Part shown: positions 45,932 through 54,989 of the stretch, piece by piece
Numbering within the stretch: position 1 is the first letter of the stretch
How the letters are laid out: each line of letters opens with the position of its first letter
NCBI RefSeq assembly: GCF_000425285.1
Contig: NZ_AUDD01000003.1
Location: 124,001 to 188,000 of the forward strand
Direction: 5' to 3'
Length of the DNA: 64,000 nucleotides
Source of the DNA: Acidipropionibacterium jensenii DSM 20535
GTDB taxonomy: Bacteria > Actinomycetota > Actinomycetes > Propionibacteriales > Propionibacteriaceae
Position numbers and translations under genes: made by a program
The notes under the pieces: generated by a model
Seen by the model: only the letters and a program-made list of their open reading frames with translations
Told to the model about the DNA's origin: nothing
Databases searched by the model: none

Positions 45932-46401
45932 AGGCCGTCATCTCGGGATCCTTCGACCCCATCACCCGTGGACACGTCGACATCATCACCCGCGCTGTCA
46001 GGCTCTTCGACGTGGTGGTGGTCGGGGTCGCGGTCAACTCGGCGAAGAACGGCATCTTCTCGATGGACGAGAGAGTCGCCTTCGTGCGGGACGCCGTCGC
46101 CCACGTCCCGGGCGTGGAGGTCGCCCCCGTGGAGGGACTGCTCGTCGACTTCTGCACCGCCCAGGGCGCCGAGGCCATCGTCCGGGGCCTGCGATTCGGC
46201 GGGGACTTCGACTACGAGCTGCAGATGGCCCACGTCAACAAGGCGATGAGCGGGATCGAGACGGTGCTGCTGCCGGCCGGCCGGGAGTTCGGGACGATCA
46301 GCTCCACGATCATCCGGTCGGCGGCCAGCAACGGCGGCGACGTCTCCGACTTCGTCCCCCCGGCGGTGGCCGCCGCGCTGAAGGAGCGGTTCGGGGGCTG
46401 A
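45928..46401 (+). CDS. coaD: Phosphopantetheine adenylyltransferase
   Basis: Fourth step of coenzyme A synthesis from pantothenate: 4'-phosphopantetheine + ATP to dephospho-CoA. It has 157 residues. The nucleotidyltransferase motif GSFDPITRGHVDII (T/HxGH) is near 7-20 and the ISSTIIRSAASNGG motif near 128. Translationally coupled to rsmD. Confidence 0.97.
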   Translation: MKAVISGSFDPITRGHVDIITRAVRLFDVVVVGVAVNSAKNGIFSMDERVAFVRDAVAHVPGVEVAPVEGLLVDFCTAQGAEAIVRGLRFGGDFDYELQMAHVNKAMSGIETVLLPAGREFGTISSTIIRSAASNGGDVSDFVPPAVAAALKERFGG

Positions 46402-46461
46402 GATCCCCACGCCTCGAGGGCCTGCCCGTCGTCGCCGGGTCGGTGGAGGCCGATTGAGGTT

Positions 46462-46489
46462 TTGCCCGGCGATTGAACCGTTGTAGAGT
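46462..46489 (+). promoter_or_regulatory. Predicted promoter of the DUF177-rpmF-rnc-mutM block
   Basis: TTGCCC (46462-46467), 16-base spacer, TAGAGT (46484-46489); start about 45 bases before the ATG. Confidence 0.6.
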
Positions 46490-46541
46490 AAGCGGTCGGT
46501 CATGACCTCGTCATGGTCCATCGGTTGAAGGGAATGCTGCG

Positions 46542-47117
46542 ATGAACACCAACCATCGCCGCAGTGGCGCCTCTCGCGATCTCATCTTCGAGACTCACGA
46601 CCTGCGTCGACGTGCGGGTCAGATGATGCAGGTCCAGCGCGACGCCCGGGCACCTCAGGACCTCGGCCTGGACATGATCGGCGTTCCCGAGGACTCTCCC
46701 GTCGACCTGGACCTGCGTCTGGAGTCGGTGATCGAGGGGATTCTCGTGACCGGAACCGCCGAGGTCACACTGACCGGGGAGTGTTCACGGTGCCTGGAAC
46801 CGATCGAGGAGAAGTCCTCCTTCGACCTCCAGGAGCTGTACTACTACCCGGGACATGAGCCCGAGGAGGATGCCAACCGGGTGAGCGACGAGGAGGAGAT
46901 CGATCTCGAGCCCGTCTTGCGCGAGGCAGTGGTGCTGAACCTGAAGTTCAGCCCGCTCTGTCGCTGGGACTGCGCGGGATTGTGCCCCGAGTGCGGGGCC
47001 AACCTCAACACGCACCCGGATCACGACCACGGGGAGAGAATCGATCCCCGATGGTCGGGGTTGAAGGATCTCGGAGCGGTTCTGGCCGATCCCGACTCGG
47101 ACCGGTCCCAGGCTTGA
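46542..47117 (+). CDS. yceD: YceD/DUF177 family protein
   Basis: Member of a family linked to 23S rRNA accumulation and almost always found before rpmF. It has 191 residues. Two cysteine pairs are visible: CSRC in [14 protein letters not shown], and CRWDC/CPEC in the C-terminal [21 protein letters not shown], suggesting zinc binding. The mechanism is unknown. 103 bases separate it from rpmF. Confidence 0.92.
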   Translation: MNTNHRRSGASRDLIFETHDLRRRAGQMMQVQRDARAPQDLGLDMIGVPEDSPVDLDLRLESVIEGILVTGTAEVTLTGECSRCLEPIEEKSSFDLQELYYYPGHEPEEDANRVSDEEEIDLEPVLREAVVLNLKFSPLCRWDCAGLCPECGANLNTHPDHDHGERIDPRWSGLKDLGAVLADPDSDRSQA

Positions 47118-47220
47118 CGGTTCATGGCCCCGACGGGCGATGGATCTGACCGGTCATCAAGACGGCACACACATGAAGGACGACACCGCAGAGGCGGCGT
47201 CGCAGGATGAGGAGATTATC

Positions 47221-47412
47221 GTGGCAGTCCCGAAGCGGAAGATGTCCCGCAGCAACACCCGGAGCCGTCGTTCGCAGTGGAAGACGTCCGCCCCCACCCT
47301 GGTCACCTGCGCCAACCCGGCCTGTGGACAGAAGCATCTGCCCCACACCGCGTGCCCGTCGTGCGGCGAGTACGGTCCGCGCGGTGACCGGCGTCAGGTC
47401 ACCGAGGCCTGA
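47221..47412 (+). CDS. rpmF: 50S ribosomal protein L32
   Basis: Large-subunit protein of 63 residues beginning [23 protein letters not shown] at 47221 lies 6 bases after GAGGAG; an open extension to 47140 is not L32-like. Cysteines C30, C35, C45 and C48 form a zinc ribbon with an unusual CxxxxC first knuckle. The stop overlaps the rnc start by one base. Confidence 0.96.
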   Translation: MAVPKRKMSRSNTRSRRSQWKTSAPTLVTCANPACGQKHLPHTACPSCGEYGPRGDRRQVTEA

Positions 47413-48182
47413 TGACCGACTGCTCCGACCAGGAGCAGGGCGCGCAGGCAGGCCGGAGGGGTCCCGCAGAGGATGCGAGCTGGCCCTTCCTGACACTGCT
47501 CGAGGAGTTGGGAATCGAGATCGATCCTCAGCTCCTTCAGCTTGCCCTCACGCATCGCTCCTACGCCTTCGAGAACGGCGGGATACCGACCAACGAGAGA
47601 CTCGAGTTCCTCGGTGACGCCGTCCTGGAGGTCGGTGTCACCGAGTACCTCTACAACGCCTACCCGGCCTTCGCAGAGGGGCGGATGGCCAAGCTGCGCG
47701 CCGCGGTGGTGAGCACCGTCTCCCTCGGCGGTGTCGCCCGGAGCCTGCAGATCGGCCCACGGGTGCTGCTCGGACGGGGCGAGGAACTCACCGGCGGACA
47801 CAACAAGACGCACCTGCTCGCCGACACCACCGAGGCCCTGCTGGGCGCGGTGACCCTGTCGGCGGGGCTGGTCGAGGGGGTGCGACTGGTCCACCACCTG
47901 TTCGATCCGCGCATCGACGAGGCGGTCCGCTCCGGGGCGGGCACCGACTGGAAGACCGCCCTGCAGGAGATGTGCGCCGAACTGCACCTGGACTCCCCGC
48001 AGTACCGGATCGAGGGCTCGGGGCCTGACCACGACCGCCGCTATCTCGCTCGGGCCGTCGTCGGCGGCCGCGAGCGCGGCGGGTATGTCGGCCACAACAA
48101 GAAGGAGGCCGAGCTCGGCGCCGCGCGGCTGGCCATCGACGAGCTGGTCGCCGAGCACCACATCCCGGTACCGGATGCCTGA
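47412..48182 (+). CDS. rnc: Ribonuclease III
   Basis: Double-strand-specific endoribonuclease for rRNA processing and mRNA decay. It has 256 residues. The signature NERLEFLGDAVLEV and the second metal-binding region DTTEALLGAV are complete, and a C-terminal double-stranded-RNA-binding domain spans about 175-245 (DWKTALQEMCAELH, then HNKKEAELGAARLAIDELV). N-terminal 20 residues are variable. It overlaps mutM by 8 bases. Confidence 0.97.
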   Translation: MTDCSDQEQGAQAGRRGPAEDASWPFLTLLEELGIEIDPQLLQLALTHRSYAFENGGIPTNERLEFLGDAVLEVGVTEYLYNAYPAFAEGRMAKLRAAVVSTVSLGGVARSLQIGPRVLLGRGEELTGGHNKTHLLADTTEALLGAVTLSAGLVEGVRLVHHLFDPRIDEAVRSGAGTDWKTALQEMCAELHLDSPQYRIEGSGPDHDRRYLARAVVGGRERGGYVGHNKKEAELGAARLAIDELVAEHHIPVPDA

Positions 48183-49071
48183 ACTTCCCGAGGTCGAGAC
48201 GATCAGGCGCGGTCTGGCCGCCCTGGTGTCCGGCCGACAGGTGGTCGGCGTCACGGTGCTCGACGATCGGGCGGTGAGGCGTCAGCGGGGCGGCCCCGAG
48301 GCCTTCATCGCATCGTTGAGCGGGTGCACCCTGCTGGAACCGCGCCGGCGCGGCAAGTATCTCTGGTTCCCCCTGCGGGGGACTGATCGGTCGACCGCCG
48401 ACGACGCCCTGCTGTGTCATCTGGGCATGAGCGGTCAGTTCCGGGTCGACGACGCCGGCGCTCCGCTGGAGCGCCACGCCCGCGTCATGGCGGACCTGGA
48501 CGACGGCGCCCAGCTGCGCTTCCTCGATCAACGGCTCTTCGGAGGCCTGCAGATCAGCCCTGCCGGGGCGGATCTGCCCGCCGAGATCGCCCACATCGGG
48601 CCCGACCCGTTCTCAGACGGCTTCGACCCCCGACGCGCCGGGGCACGTCTGCGGGCCCGGCGCAGCACCCTCAAGAGGTCCCTGCTCGACCAGACCCTGG
48701 TCTCGGGAATCGGCAACATCTATGCCGACGAGACCCTCTGGCGGGCGCGACGCCACCCTGAGACGCCGACCGGCCGACTGCGGGCCGCAGAGGCCGGCGC
48801 ACTGTACGAGACCGCACGCCAGGTGATGGCGGAGGCCCTGGTCGCCGGGGGCACCTCCTTCGACTCCCTGTACGTGCGGGTCAACGGCGAGTCGGGCTAC
48901 TTCAGTCGCAGGCTCGACGTCTACGGCAGAGCCGGACAGCCCTGCCGTAGATGCGGCACCCCGATCACCCGGATGGCCTTCATGAACCGCTCCTCCCATC
49001 TGTGCCCGCACTGTCAGCGATGGCCCAGAGGGGTTCCGCGTCCACCCGCCCCACTAGGATCGCCGAGGTGA
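48175..49071 (+). CDS. mutM: Formamidopyrimidine-DNA glycosylase
   Basis: Base-excision repair enzyme for 8-oxoguanine, 298 residues. The N terminus MPELPEVETIRRGL gives the catalytic Pro and Glu. The helix-two-turn-helix region (SLLDQTLVSGIGNIYADETLW) and the C-terminal zinc finger (CRRCGTPITRMAFMNRSSHLCPHC) are complete. The upstream open frame inside rnc was rejected in favour of this canonical ATG. Confidence 0.97.
   Translation: MPELPEVETIRRGLAALVSGRQVVGVTVLDDRAVRRQRGGPEAFIASLSGCTLLEPRRRGKYLWFPLRGTDRSTADDALLCHLGMSGQFRVDDAGAPLERHARVMADLDDGAQLRFLDQRLFGGLQISPAGADLPAEIAHIGPDPFSDGFDPRRAGARLRARRSTLKRSLLDQTLVSGIGNIYADETLWRARRHPETPTGRLRAAEAGALYETARQVMAEALVAGGTSFDSLYVRVNGESGYFSRRLDVYGRAGQPCRRCGTPITRMAFMNRSSHLCPHCQRWPRGVPRPPAPLGSPR
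49055..49060 (+). promoter_or_regulatory. Predicted leaderless promoter of the GtrA gene
   Basis: TAGGAT within the last codons of mutM, 7 bases before GTG 49068. Confidence 0.45.
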
Positions 49072-49658
49072 CCATGACCCGTTCAACTCCCGGTGACCAC
49101 CGCCGTCACCTGGCAGAGTTCATCAAGTTCGGCCTGGTCGGCGGCTCCGGGGTGCTGGTCAACATGCTGGTCGCCCTGGTGATGAACAAGGCCAACGGAG
49201 GCACCAGGAACTCCCAGCAGATCCTGTTCAACCTGTTCGGCACTCCCTGGAACTTCCGGTTCACCAGCCTGGTGTGGATCGTGGCCTTCATCGTCTCCAA
49301 CATCGCCAACTTCCAGCTCAACCGCTCCTGGACCTTCAAGAGGGACCGGCGCCGCAGCTGGTGGGCCGAGTTCTGGCCGTTCTTCTCGGTCGGGGCGGTG
49401 GCCGCCTTCGTCGGGATGTTCATCAAGATCGCCCTCACCAACCCCACCTCGCCGGTCTTCCTGTCGGCATCCTTCTTCCACGAGGAGGCGGGTCTGCACT
49501 CGAGGGAGTACTGGTCGCAGATCATCACGATCGCCATCACGACGCCGATCAACTTCGTGGTCAACAAGCTGTGGACCTTCCGCTCCATCCGCCACCGCGA
49601 GGAGGAGTCGTCCGGCTCCCGCGCCGGCCGCCCCGCCTCGAATGTGAAGACGAGCTAA
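49068..49658 (+). CDS. GtrA-family membrane protein
   Basis: Small four-helix membrane protein of 196 residues in a family thought to move polyprenyl-linked sugars across the membrane. Helices lie near 18-40, 60-82, 98-118 and 145-167. The paired family motifs NFQLNRSWTFKR and NFVVNKLWTFRS after helices 2 and 4 are diagnostic. GTG 49068 overlaps the mutM stop; ATG 49074 is an alternative behind GAGG. First gene of the putative envelope glycan module. A weak 6-bp hairpin follows the stop. Confidence 0.87.
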   Translation: MTMTRSTPGDHRRHLAEFIKFGLVGGSGVLVNMLVALVMNKANGGTRNSQQILFNLFGTPWNFRFTSLVWIVAFIVSNIANFQLNRSWTFKRDRRRSWWAEFWPFFSVGAVAAFVGMFIKIALTNPTSPVFLSASFFHEEAGLHSREYWSQIITIAITTPINFVVNKLWTFRSIRHREEESSGSRAGRPASNVKTS

Positions 49659-49778
49659 GGATCCCCTTAACTGAGTCTGGGAAGGGGTGTCCTGGTTGTG
49701 GTCGGACCATTGCGACATGCACTCTTGAACAGGTGTGCGGGCAGTGGGTCGGCACACCGGCAGTGAGAGGCAGTACTG

Positions 49779-50021
49779 GTGGCGTTCACATTCATCATCT
49801 CGATGGTGGTCATTCTTCTGGTCGCCGCGGGAGTCGCCGCGGTCGTGTGGGCCGGGCTGAGGGAGCCGCGCACACCGGTCACCGGAAGCGGGCTGACGGC
49901 GGTCGCGGCGCGGACCGGCCGAATCCTCAACGGTGACGAGCACGCCGCCGACATCCTGCAGCTGGTGAAGGTCCCGGTGCGCACCGGCCGCCCGCAGTCG
50001 ACCGATCCCCGCACGAACTGA
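49779..50021 (+). CDS. Small single-pass membrane protein
   Basis: Not recognised. It has 80 residues: a hydrophobic segment at about 4-27 followed by a charged 50-residue tail. Codon use is high-GC3 like its neighbours, and GAGAGG lies upstream of the GTG, so it is probably real. It has no known family, and the tail shows no motif. Confidence 0.55.
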   Translation: MAFTFIISMVVILLVAAGVAAVVWAGLREPRTPVTGSGLTAVAARTGRILNGDEHAADILQLVKVPVRTGRPQSTDPRTN

Positions 50022-50038
50022 CCCGACAGGTTCGGATC

Positions 50039-50057
50039 CGCACGGTGCGACCGTGCG
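50039..50057 (+). terminator. Hairpin before ftsY
   Basis: CGCACGGT-GCG-ACCGTGCG, an 8-bp stem with a three-base loop, between the small gene and the ftsY promoter. Confidence 0.5.
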
Positions 50058-50091
50058 TACACCGGGCCCAGGTCACGCCGGGGCAGGCCGG

Positions 50092-50097
50092 TAGGAT
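50092..50097 (+). promoter_or_regulatory. Predicted leaderless promoter of ftsY
   Basis: TAGGAT, 6 bases before GTG 50104; no ribosome-binding site between. Confidence 0.55.
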
Positions 50098-50103
50098 CAT
50101 CCC

Positions 50104-51309
50104 GTGCCATCTTCCATGATCTTCGTGTGGACGCTGTTCGGCGTCCTGGTGCTCGCAATCGTCGTCGGGGTGAGTGTCGCCCTCGTCAACCGCTACCGGG
50201 TCCTCAAGGGGGGCAAGGCCCCCCACGAGGTGGAGGCCCCCCGACCCGGTGAGCCGGAGGAGCCGGCGACGCCCACCGAGACGCCGACCAGCCCCGCGCC
50301 GACCGGCGGGGCCCCGGCCCCCGAGGACACCACGTCTCAGCCCACCGCACCCGCGGCCGAGGCCCCCGTCGAGCTGGAGGCTCCCGAGGCACCGGCCTCG
50401 CGGATGGCCCGGCTGCGGCGGCGACTGGCCGGCAGTAACAACGCTCTGGCCCGCGGACTCGCCCAGCTGCTGAGCGCGGACCGTATCGATGAGGACACCT
50501 GGGACGACTTCGAGACCGCCCTCATCACCTCCGACCTGGGGGTCGGACCGACCACCGAGCTGGTCGAGAAGCTTCGCGGCGAACTGGCTCTGGACGGCGT
50601 CGCCGATCCCGACCAGGCCCGCGCCGTGCTCCACCGCGAACTCGTCGGCCTGGTCGACCCGGCGATGGATCGCCGGCTCAACCTCGAACACCCGGAGGGA
50701 AAGCCGGCCGTCATCCTGATGGTCGGCGTCAACGGCACCGGCAAGACCACCACCTGCGGCAAGCTCGCCCGGGTCCTGGTCGCCGAGGGACACTCCGTGC
50801 TGCTCGGTGCGGCCGACACCTTCCGTGCGGCTGCCAGTGAGCAGCTGGAGACCTGGGGGGACCGCGTGGGGGTGCGCACCGTCCGCAAGGACGAGGGCGC
50901 CGATCCGGCCTCGGTGGCATACGAGGCCGTTCAGGCCGGAATCGACGAGGGCGCCGATGTCGTTCTCATCGACACCGCCGGTCGCCTCCACACCAAGTCC
51001 GGGCTGATGGACGAGCTGGGCAAGGTGAAGCGAGTCATCGAGAAGCTGGCCCCGGTCTCCGAGGTGCTTCTGGTGCTGGACGCGACGACCGGCCAGAACG
51101 GGCTCACCCAGGCGAGGATCTTCGCCGAGGTGGTCGACGTCACCGGGATCGTGCTGAGCAAGCTGGACGGATCGGCCAAGGGCGGGATCGTCGTCCAGGT
51201 GCAGCGCGAGCTGGGCGTTCCGGTCAAGCTCATCGGGCTCGGCGAGGGACCCGACGACATGGCCCCCTTCGACGCCGAGCAGTTCGTCTCCGGATTGATG
51301 GGGGAGTAA
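50104..51309 (+). CDS. ftsY: Signal recognition particle receptor FtsY
   Basis: SRP receptor GTPase that docks ribosome-nascent chains to the translocon. It has 401 residues. The N-terminal anchor helix (about 5-29) is followed by a Pro/Glu/Ala-rich linker to about 100, the N domain, and the G domain with GVNGTGKTTTCGKLA, DTFRAAASEQL, DTAGRLHTKSGLMDEL and TKLDGSAKGG-type (SKLDGSAKGG). smc, usually found between mutM and ftsY in relatives, is missing. GT2 gene follows after 5 bases. Confidence 0.96.
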   Translation: MPSSMIFVWTLFGVLVLAIVVGVSVALVNRYRVLKGGKAPHEVEAPRPGEPEEPATPTETPTSPAPTGGAPAPEDTTSQPTAPAAEAPVELEAPEAPASRMARLRRRLAGSNNALARGLAQLLSADRIDEDTWDDFETALITSDLGVGPTTELVEKLRGELALDGVADPDQARAVLHRELVGLVDPAMDRRLNLEHPEGKPAVILMVGVNGTGKTTTCGKLARVLVAEGHSVLLGAADTFRAAASEQLETWGDRVGVRTVRKDEGADPASVAYEAVQAGIDEGADVVLIDTAGRLHTKSGLMDELGKVKRVIEKLAPVSEVLLVLDATTGQNGLTQARIFAEVVDVTGIVLSKLDGSAKGGIVVQVQRELGVPVKLIGLGEGPDDMAPFDAEQFVSGLMGE

Positions 51310-51314
51310 GTCCA

Positions 51315-52433
51315 ATGACCACGAATCTGCCGGACGGAACGACTTCCGGTCACGCCGAGGTGGAGCCGGTGCACCTGGACTCGGCCCGGGTCGCCGTGCT
51401 GATTCCCTGTTACAACGAGCAGGCCACCGTGGCGAAGGTTGTCCGGGACTACCGGGCGGCCCTGCCGACCGCACAGGTCTACGTCTACGACAACAACTCG
51501 ACCGACCGCACCGCCGAGATCGTGGCAGACCTGGAGGCCAGTGACGACCGCGTGCACCTGCGTCACGAGTGGCGCCAGGGCAAGGGCAATGTCATTCACT
51601 CGATGTTCCGCGACATCGATGCCGACTGCTACGTGATGATCGACGGGGACGACACCTATCCCGCCGAGTACGCCCCCCAGCTGGTCGAGCTGGTGCTCAC
51701 GGGCAGGGCCGACATGGCGATCGGCGACCGCCTGTCGACGACCTACGCCACCCAGAACAAGCGGCCCTTCCATGAGATGGGCAACTCCGTTGTCCGCAGT
51801 CTCCTCAACCACCTGTTCCGATGCGACATCACAGACATCATGACCGGGTACCGGGCCTTCTCCCGCACCTTCGTCAAGGGGTTCCCGGTGCTGTCGCGAG
51901 GATTCGAGATCGAGACGGAGATGTCGATCCACGCGGTCGACAAGAACCTCAAGGTGCGCGAGGTACCGATCGACTACCGCGACCGTCCCGAGGGGTCGGC
52001 CTCCAAGCTCGACACCTACTCCGACGGCTGGAAGGTGCTGCGCACCATCTTCCGGCTGTTCAAGAACTACCATCCGCTGGCCTTCTTCGGCACCATTGGC
52101 GCCCTCTTCGCGATCGCCTGTGCGGTGACCTTCCTCCCGGTGTTCCTGGAGTATCTGCGGTCCGGCGAGGTACCCCGGTTCCCCACCCTGATCGTCTCGG
52201 TCGCGCTGGGCATGGCGGCCGTGCTGTGCTGGGCGGTGGCGCTCATCCTCGACGTCGAGGTGGCCAAGAGCCGCCAGCTGTACGAGGTGATGACGAACTA
52301 CCACGACCACATCGAGAGGTTGCTGGCGGCCAATCGGTCCCAGCTGGACCCGCAGTTGCGCGAGCGCACCGGCCCGGATCCGGCGCAGCGCGTGGAACGG
52401 TCCCAGGGCGCGGGGCAACATCGCAGTGGCTGA
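51315..52433 (+). CDS. Glycosyltransferase family 2, polyprenyl-phosphate sugar synthase type
   Basis: Predicted to transfer a sugar from a nucleotide-sugar to a polyprenyl phosphate carrier (DPMS/ArnC/GtrB type). It has 372 residues. The GT-A domain starts VAVLIPCYNEQATV, DGDD at 110-113 is the metal/nucleotide motif, and TDIMTGYRAFSR (173-184) is typical of the polyprenyl-P subfamily. Two C-terminal helices (255-280, 290-313) anchor it. Sugar identity is unknown. It overlaps the next gene by 8 bases. Confidence 0.9.
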   Translation: MTTNLPDGTTSGHAEVEPVHLDSARVAVLIPCYNEQATVAKVVRDYRAALPTAQVYVYDNNSTDRTAEIVADLEASDDRVHLRHEWRQGKGNVIHSMFRDIDADCYVMIDGDDTYPAEYAPQLVELVLTGRADMAIGDRLSTTYATQNKRPFHEMGNSVVRSLLNHLFRCDITDIMTGYRAFSRTFVKGFPVLSRGFEIETEMSIHAVDKNLKVREVPIDYRDRPEGSASKLDTYSDGWKVLRTIFRLFKNYHPLAFFGTIGALFAIACAVTFLPVFLEYLRSGEVPRFPTLIVSVALGMAAVLCWAVALILDVEVAKSRQLYEVMTNYHDHIERLLAANRSQLDPQLRERTGPDPAQRVERSQGAGQHRSG

Positions 52434-52791
52434 GAGCGAGCGGATCGGCAGGCAGGCCTCCGGGGCGGCCACTGCGCCGATCGGCATCATCTTGATGGTG
52501 GTGTCCTCACTGTTCACCTGTACCGGCCAACTGATGTGGAAGCTGGCCGCCACCGGGAGGGCGGCTGAGATCGTCATCGGCTTCGGCTGCTACGGGGTCG
52601 GCGCGCTGCTGATGCTGATCGCCTACCGATTCGGCGAGCTGTCGGTGCTGCAACCGATCCTGGGGTTGTCCTATGTGCTCAGCCTGCTGGCCGGCTGGAC
52701 ATGGCTGGGGGAGCAGATCACGGCCGGACGAGTCATCGGGGTGGCCGCGGTAGTGGCAGGCGTCGCGATGGTCGCCAGGAGCGCGCGGTGA
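52426..52791 (+). CDS. SMR/EamA-like four-helix membrane protein, first of pair
   Basis: Small transporter-like protein of 121 residues with four hydrophobic segments, the last three joined by GFGCYGVGALLMLIAYRFGELSVLQPILGLSYVLSLLAGWTWLGEQI, which is typical of half-size DMT proteins. Paired with the next gene, it resembles the ArnE/ArnF heterodimer that flips undecaprenyl-phosphate-aminoarabinose. GTG start within the end of the GT2 gene; its stop overlaps the next start (GTGA). Confidence 0.82.
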   Translation: MAESERIGRQASGAATAPIGIILMVVSSLFTCTGQLMWKLAATGRAAEIVIGFGCYGVGALLMLIAYRFGELSVLQPILGLSYVLSLLAGWTWLGEQITAGRVIGVAAVVAGVAMVARSAR

Positions 52792-53123
52792 CACTGCTGC
52801 TGTGGGCGGGGATGCTCACCATGACCCTGATCGGTGCGCTGTCGAGCTGGATGCTCAAGCTCGCATCGGGGGATCTGCGCCCGGCGCGGCTGATCCGCAA
52901 CTGGCATCTGTGGGCCGGTGCTGCGGGCTATCTGTGCGCCGCTGTCATCAACATCTGGGTGCTGCGCCACATGGATCTCTCGGTGGTGCTGCCGATGACC
53001 GCACTGACCTACCTGTGGACTCTGCTGCTGGCCCGTTTGTTCCTGGGCGAGAGCCTCGATCGGTGGAGGATCGGCGGGGTCACGGCGATCCTGGTCGGCG
53101 TCGTCCTGATCGCGACGACCTGA
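52788..53123 (+). CDS. SMR/EamA-like four-helix membrane protein, second of pair
   Basis: Second half-size transporter, 111 residues and four hydrophobic segments, with the equivalent VLRHMDLSVVLPMTALTYLWTLLLARLFLGESL stretch. It is coupled to its partner by a four-base overlap. Two different half-transporters in tandem suggest a functional heterodimer. The cargo, most likely the lipid-linked sugar made by the upstream GT2, is inferred. Confidence 0.82.
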   Translation: MTLLLWAGMLTMTLIGALSSWMLKLASGDLRPARLIRNWHLWAGAAGYLCAAVINIWVLRHMDLSVVLPMTALTYLWTLLLARLFLGESLDRWRIGGVTAILVGVVLIATT

Positions 53124-53150
53124 GGTGGGTCGGATGGATGAGGTGGAGTG

Positions 53151-54989
53151 ATGTCTGAGTGGACGGATCGGTGGCAGTCGGCCGAGGGAGTCAGGGGGAT
53201 GGCCGGCGGCCCGGCGGGTGTGCTGATCAGTCTGGTGTGCTCGGCGGTGCTGACAGCCGGGTGGTGGTTCACCGGCCACACCGGCCTCCCGTCGGCGGGC
53301 CAGTGGATCGCGATGGCGATCGGATGGCTGGTGCTGGCCTCCGCGGTGCGGCTGAGCGCCACGATCCGCCGGCCCGGGCTGTGGCTGGTGGCGATCCTGC
53401 TCGGAGCGGTGCTGGCCATCATGAGGGTGCTCGGGGGTCGCTTCGATCCTGCTCTGCATCCGCCCTACCGGCACACCCGGATCTCGCCCTGGGTCGAGTT
53501 CGCGGTCGACTGGCTGATCGCGGTGCCGGTGATATGCGTCCTTCTGGAGGTCCTCGCCCATCCCCGCCGGGTGCGTTCCCAGAAGCTCACCGCAGGCCGA
53601 AAGGCCGCCTGGTGGGCGATCTCTGCAGTGCTGATGCTGGCAGCCTGGGCCCCCTACCTGCTGGCCTTCTGGCCCGGCATCGTGGTGCGCGACTCCTGGT
53701 CGTCGATCCGGATCGGCACCGGCATGCAACCGCTCAACAATCACCACCCGATCGCCTTCTCACTGCTGGTCGGGATGTGCATCAGGATCGGCGGCAGCTT
53801 CACCGCCGGCACCGCGGTGTTCTCCGTGCTGCAGGCCCTCCTGCTGGCCTTCGGGCTGGCGATCTGCGTGGTCTGGCTGCGCTATCGCGCAGGGCCTGTG
53901 CCCGCCATCCTGGCGCTGGCCTGGTTGGCCCTCGACCCGTCGGTGGCGATGTGGTCGATCACCATGCAGAAGGACACCCTGTTCGCACTGGTGATGACCC
54001 TGATGACGGTGCTGCTCGCCGAGGCAGGGCTGCGCGGCTGGACCTGGCTGACGCGGCCATGGCCGCTGGCGGGATTCCTGACAGGCCTGGTGGGCCTGTC
54101 CTTCACCCGCAACAACGGGACCTACATCGTCGCCTTCATGGTGGCGGGGGTCTGCCTGTTCCTCATCCCACGCCTGGTTGCGCCACGGCGCCACGGGTGG
54201 CGGTGGTGGGCGGTGCCGATCAGCTCGGCGATCGTGATGGCGCTGGTGTTCGCCCTACAGGGGCCCGGCTACAAGAAGGCTGGCATGGTGCCCAGCGATT
54301 TCGTGGAGGCGGCCGGGCTGCCGCTTCAGCAACTGGCCTGGGCGAACCGGTACGGACACCTGACGGCCGCCCAGCAGCGGACGCTGGCCCATCTGATGCC
54401 TCTGGAGCGGATGCGCCAGGACTACAACCCGACCCTGTCTGACAACATCAAGTTCGATCCGCGCGGGTTCAACAACCGCTGGCTCAACCACCACCGTCGC
54501 GAGTTCATCAGGACCTGGGCGCAGGCGATGCCGGCCAACCGCACCGGTTATGCGCTGTCGTGGTATGCCCTGGCGGGCCGGTATCTCGATCCCGGATCGG
54601 TCTTCCTGAGGGTCGACCCGGGCACCAAGCGGGGTTCGGGCAGCATCGTCATCGATGACCGCGACCGGCTCGCGACGGTCAGCGGGGGAAGGCTGGGCGC
54701 TGGACAGCTGCTGGACGTCGCCCGAACGGTGTCCACGAACCCGGTGACCGGCCTGACCTATCGGATGCCGCTGGTCATCTGGGCGGCGATCCTGGCGATG
54801 TGCTCGGCACTGCTGGCCAGACGTCCACGCGGCTCGCTGGCCTTCCTGCCGTTGATCGGGATGGTCCTGACGCTGCTGATCGCGGCACCCCTGACCGATT
54901 TCCGCTACGCGGCGGCAGGCCATGTCGGACTTCCCTTCCTGCTGCTGGCGCTGTGGGCCGGGGCGCACCGTGAGGAGGAGGCATCGTGA
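53151..54989 (+). CDS. GT-C-like polytopic membrane protein (DUF6020-like)
   Basis: Predicted lipid-linked-sugar glycosyltransferase, 612 residues with about 12 hydrophobic segments. The first large loop after AAWAPYLLAFWPGIVVRDSW contains acidic and His residues (VRDSWSSIRIGTGMQPLNNHHPIAF) in the place where GT-C enzymes keep their catalytic Asp. A soluble external region lies at about 365-510. The family assignment is from topology and this loop, not a full motif match. ATG 53151 follows GGTGGAG. Confidence 0.72.
   Translation: MSEWTDRWQSAEGVRGMAGGPAGVLISLVCSAVLTAGWWFTGHTGLPSAGQWIAMAIGWLVLASAVRLSATIRRPGLWLVAILLGAVLAIMRVLGGRFDPALHPPYRHTRISPWVEFAVDWLIAVPVICVLLEVLAHPRRVRSQKLTAGRKAAWWAISAVLMLAAWAPYLLAFWPGIVVRDSWSSIRIGTGMQPLNNHHPIAFSLLVGMCIRIGGSFTAGTAVFSVLQALLLAFGLAICVVWLRYRAGPVPAILALAWLALDPSVAMWSITMQKDTLFALVMTLMTVLLAEAGLRGWTWLTRPWPLAGFLTGLVGLSFTRNNGTYIVAFMVAGVCLFLIPRLVAPRRHGWRWWAVPISSAIVMALVFALQGPGYKKAGMVPSDFVEAAGLPLQQLAWANRYGHLTAAQQRTLAHLMPLERMRQDYNPTLSDNIKFDPRGFNNRWLNHHRREFIRTWAQAMPANRTGYALSWYALAGRYLDPGSVFLRVDPGTKRGSGSIVIDDRDRLATVSGGRLGAGQLLDVARTVSTNPVTGLTYRMPLVIWAAILAMCSALLARRPRGSLAFLPLIGMVLTLLIAAPLTDFRYAAAGHVGLPFLLLALWAGAHREEEAS

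Noticed and set aside
46402-46541. Small gene between coaD and the DUF177 gene
   Set aside because: Frames there are short, lack a start with a ribosome-binding site, and the stretch holds a clear promoter instead.
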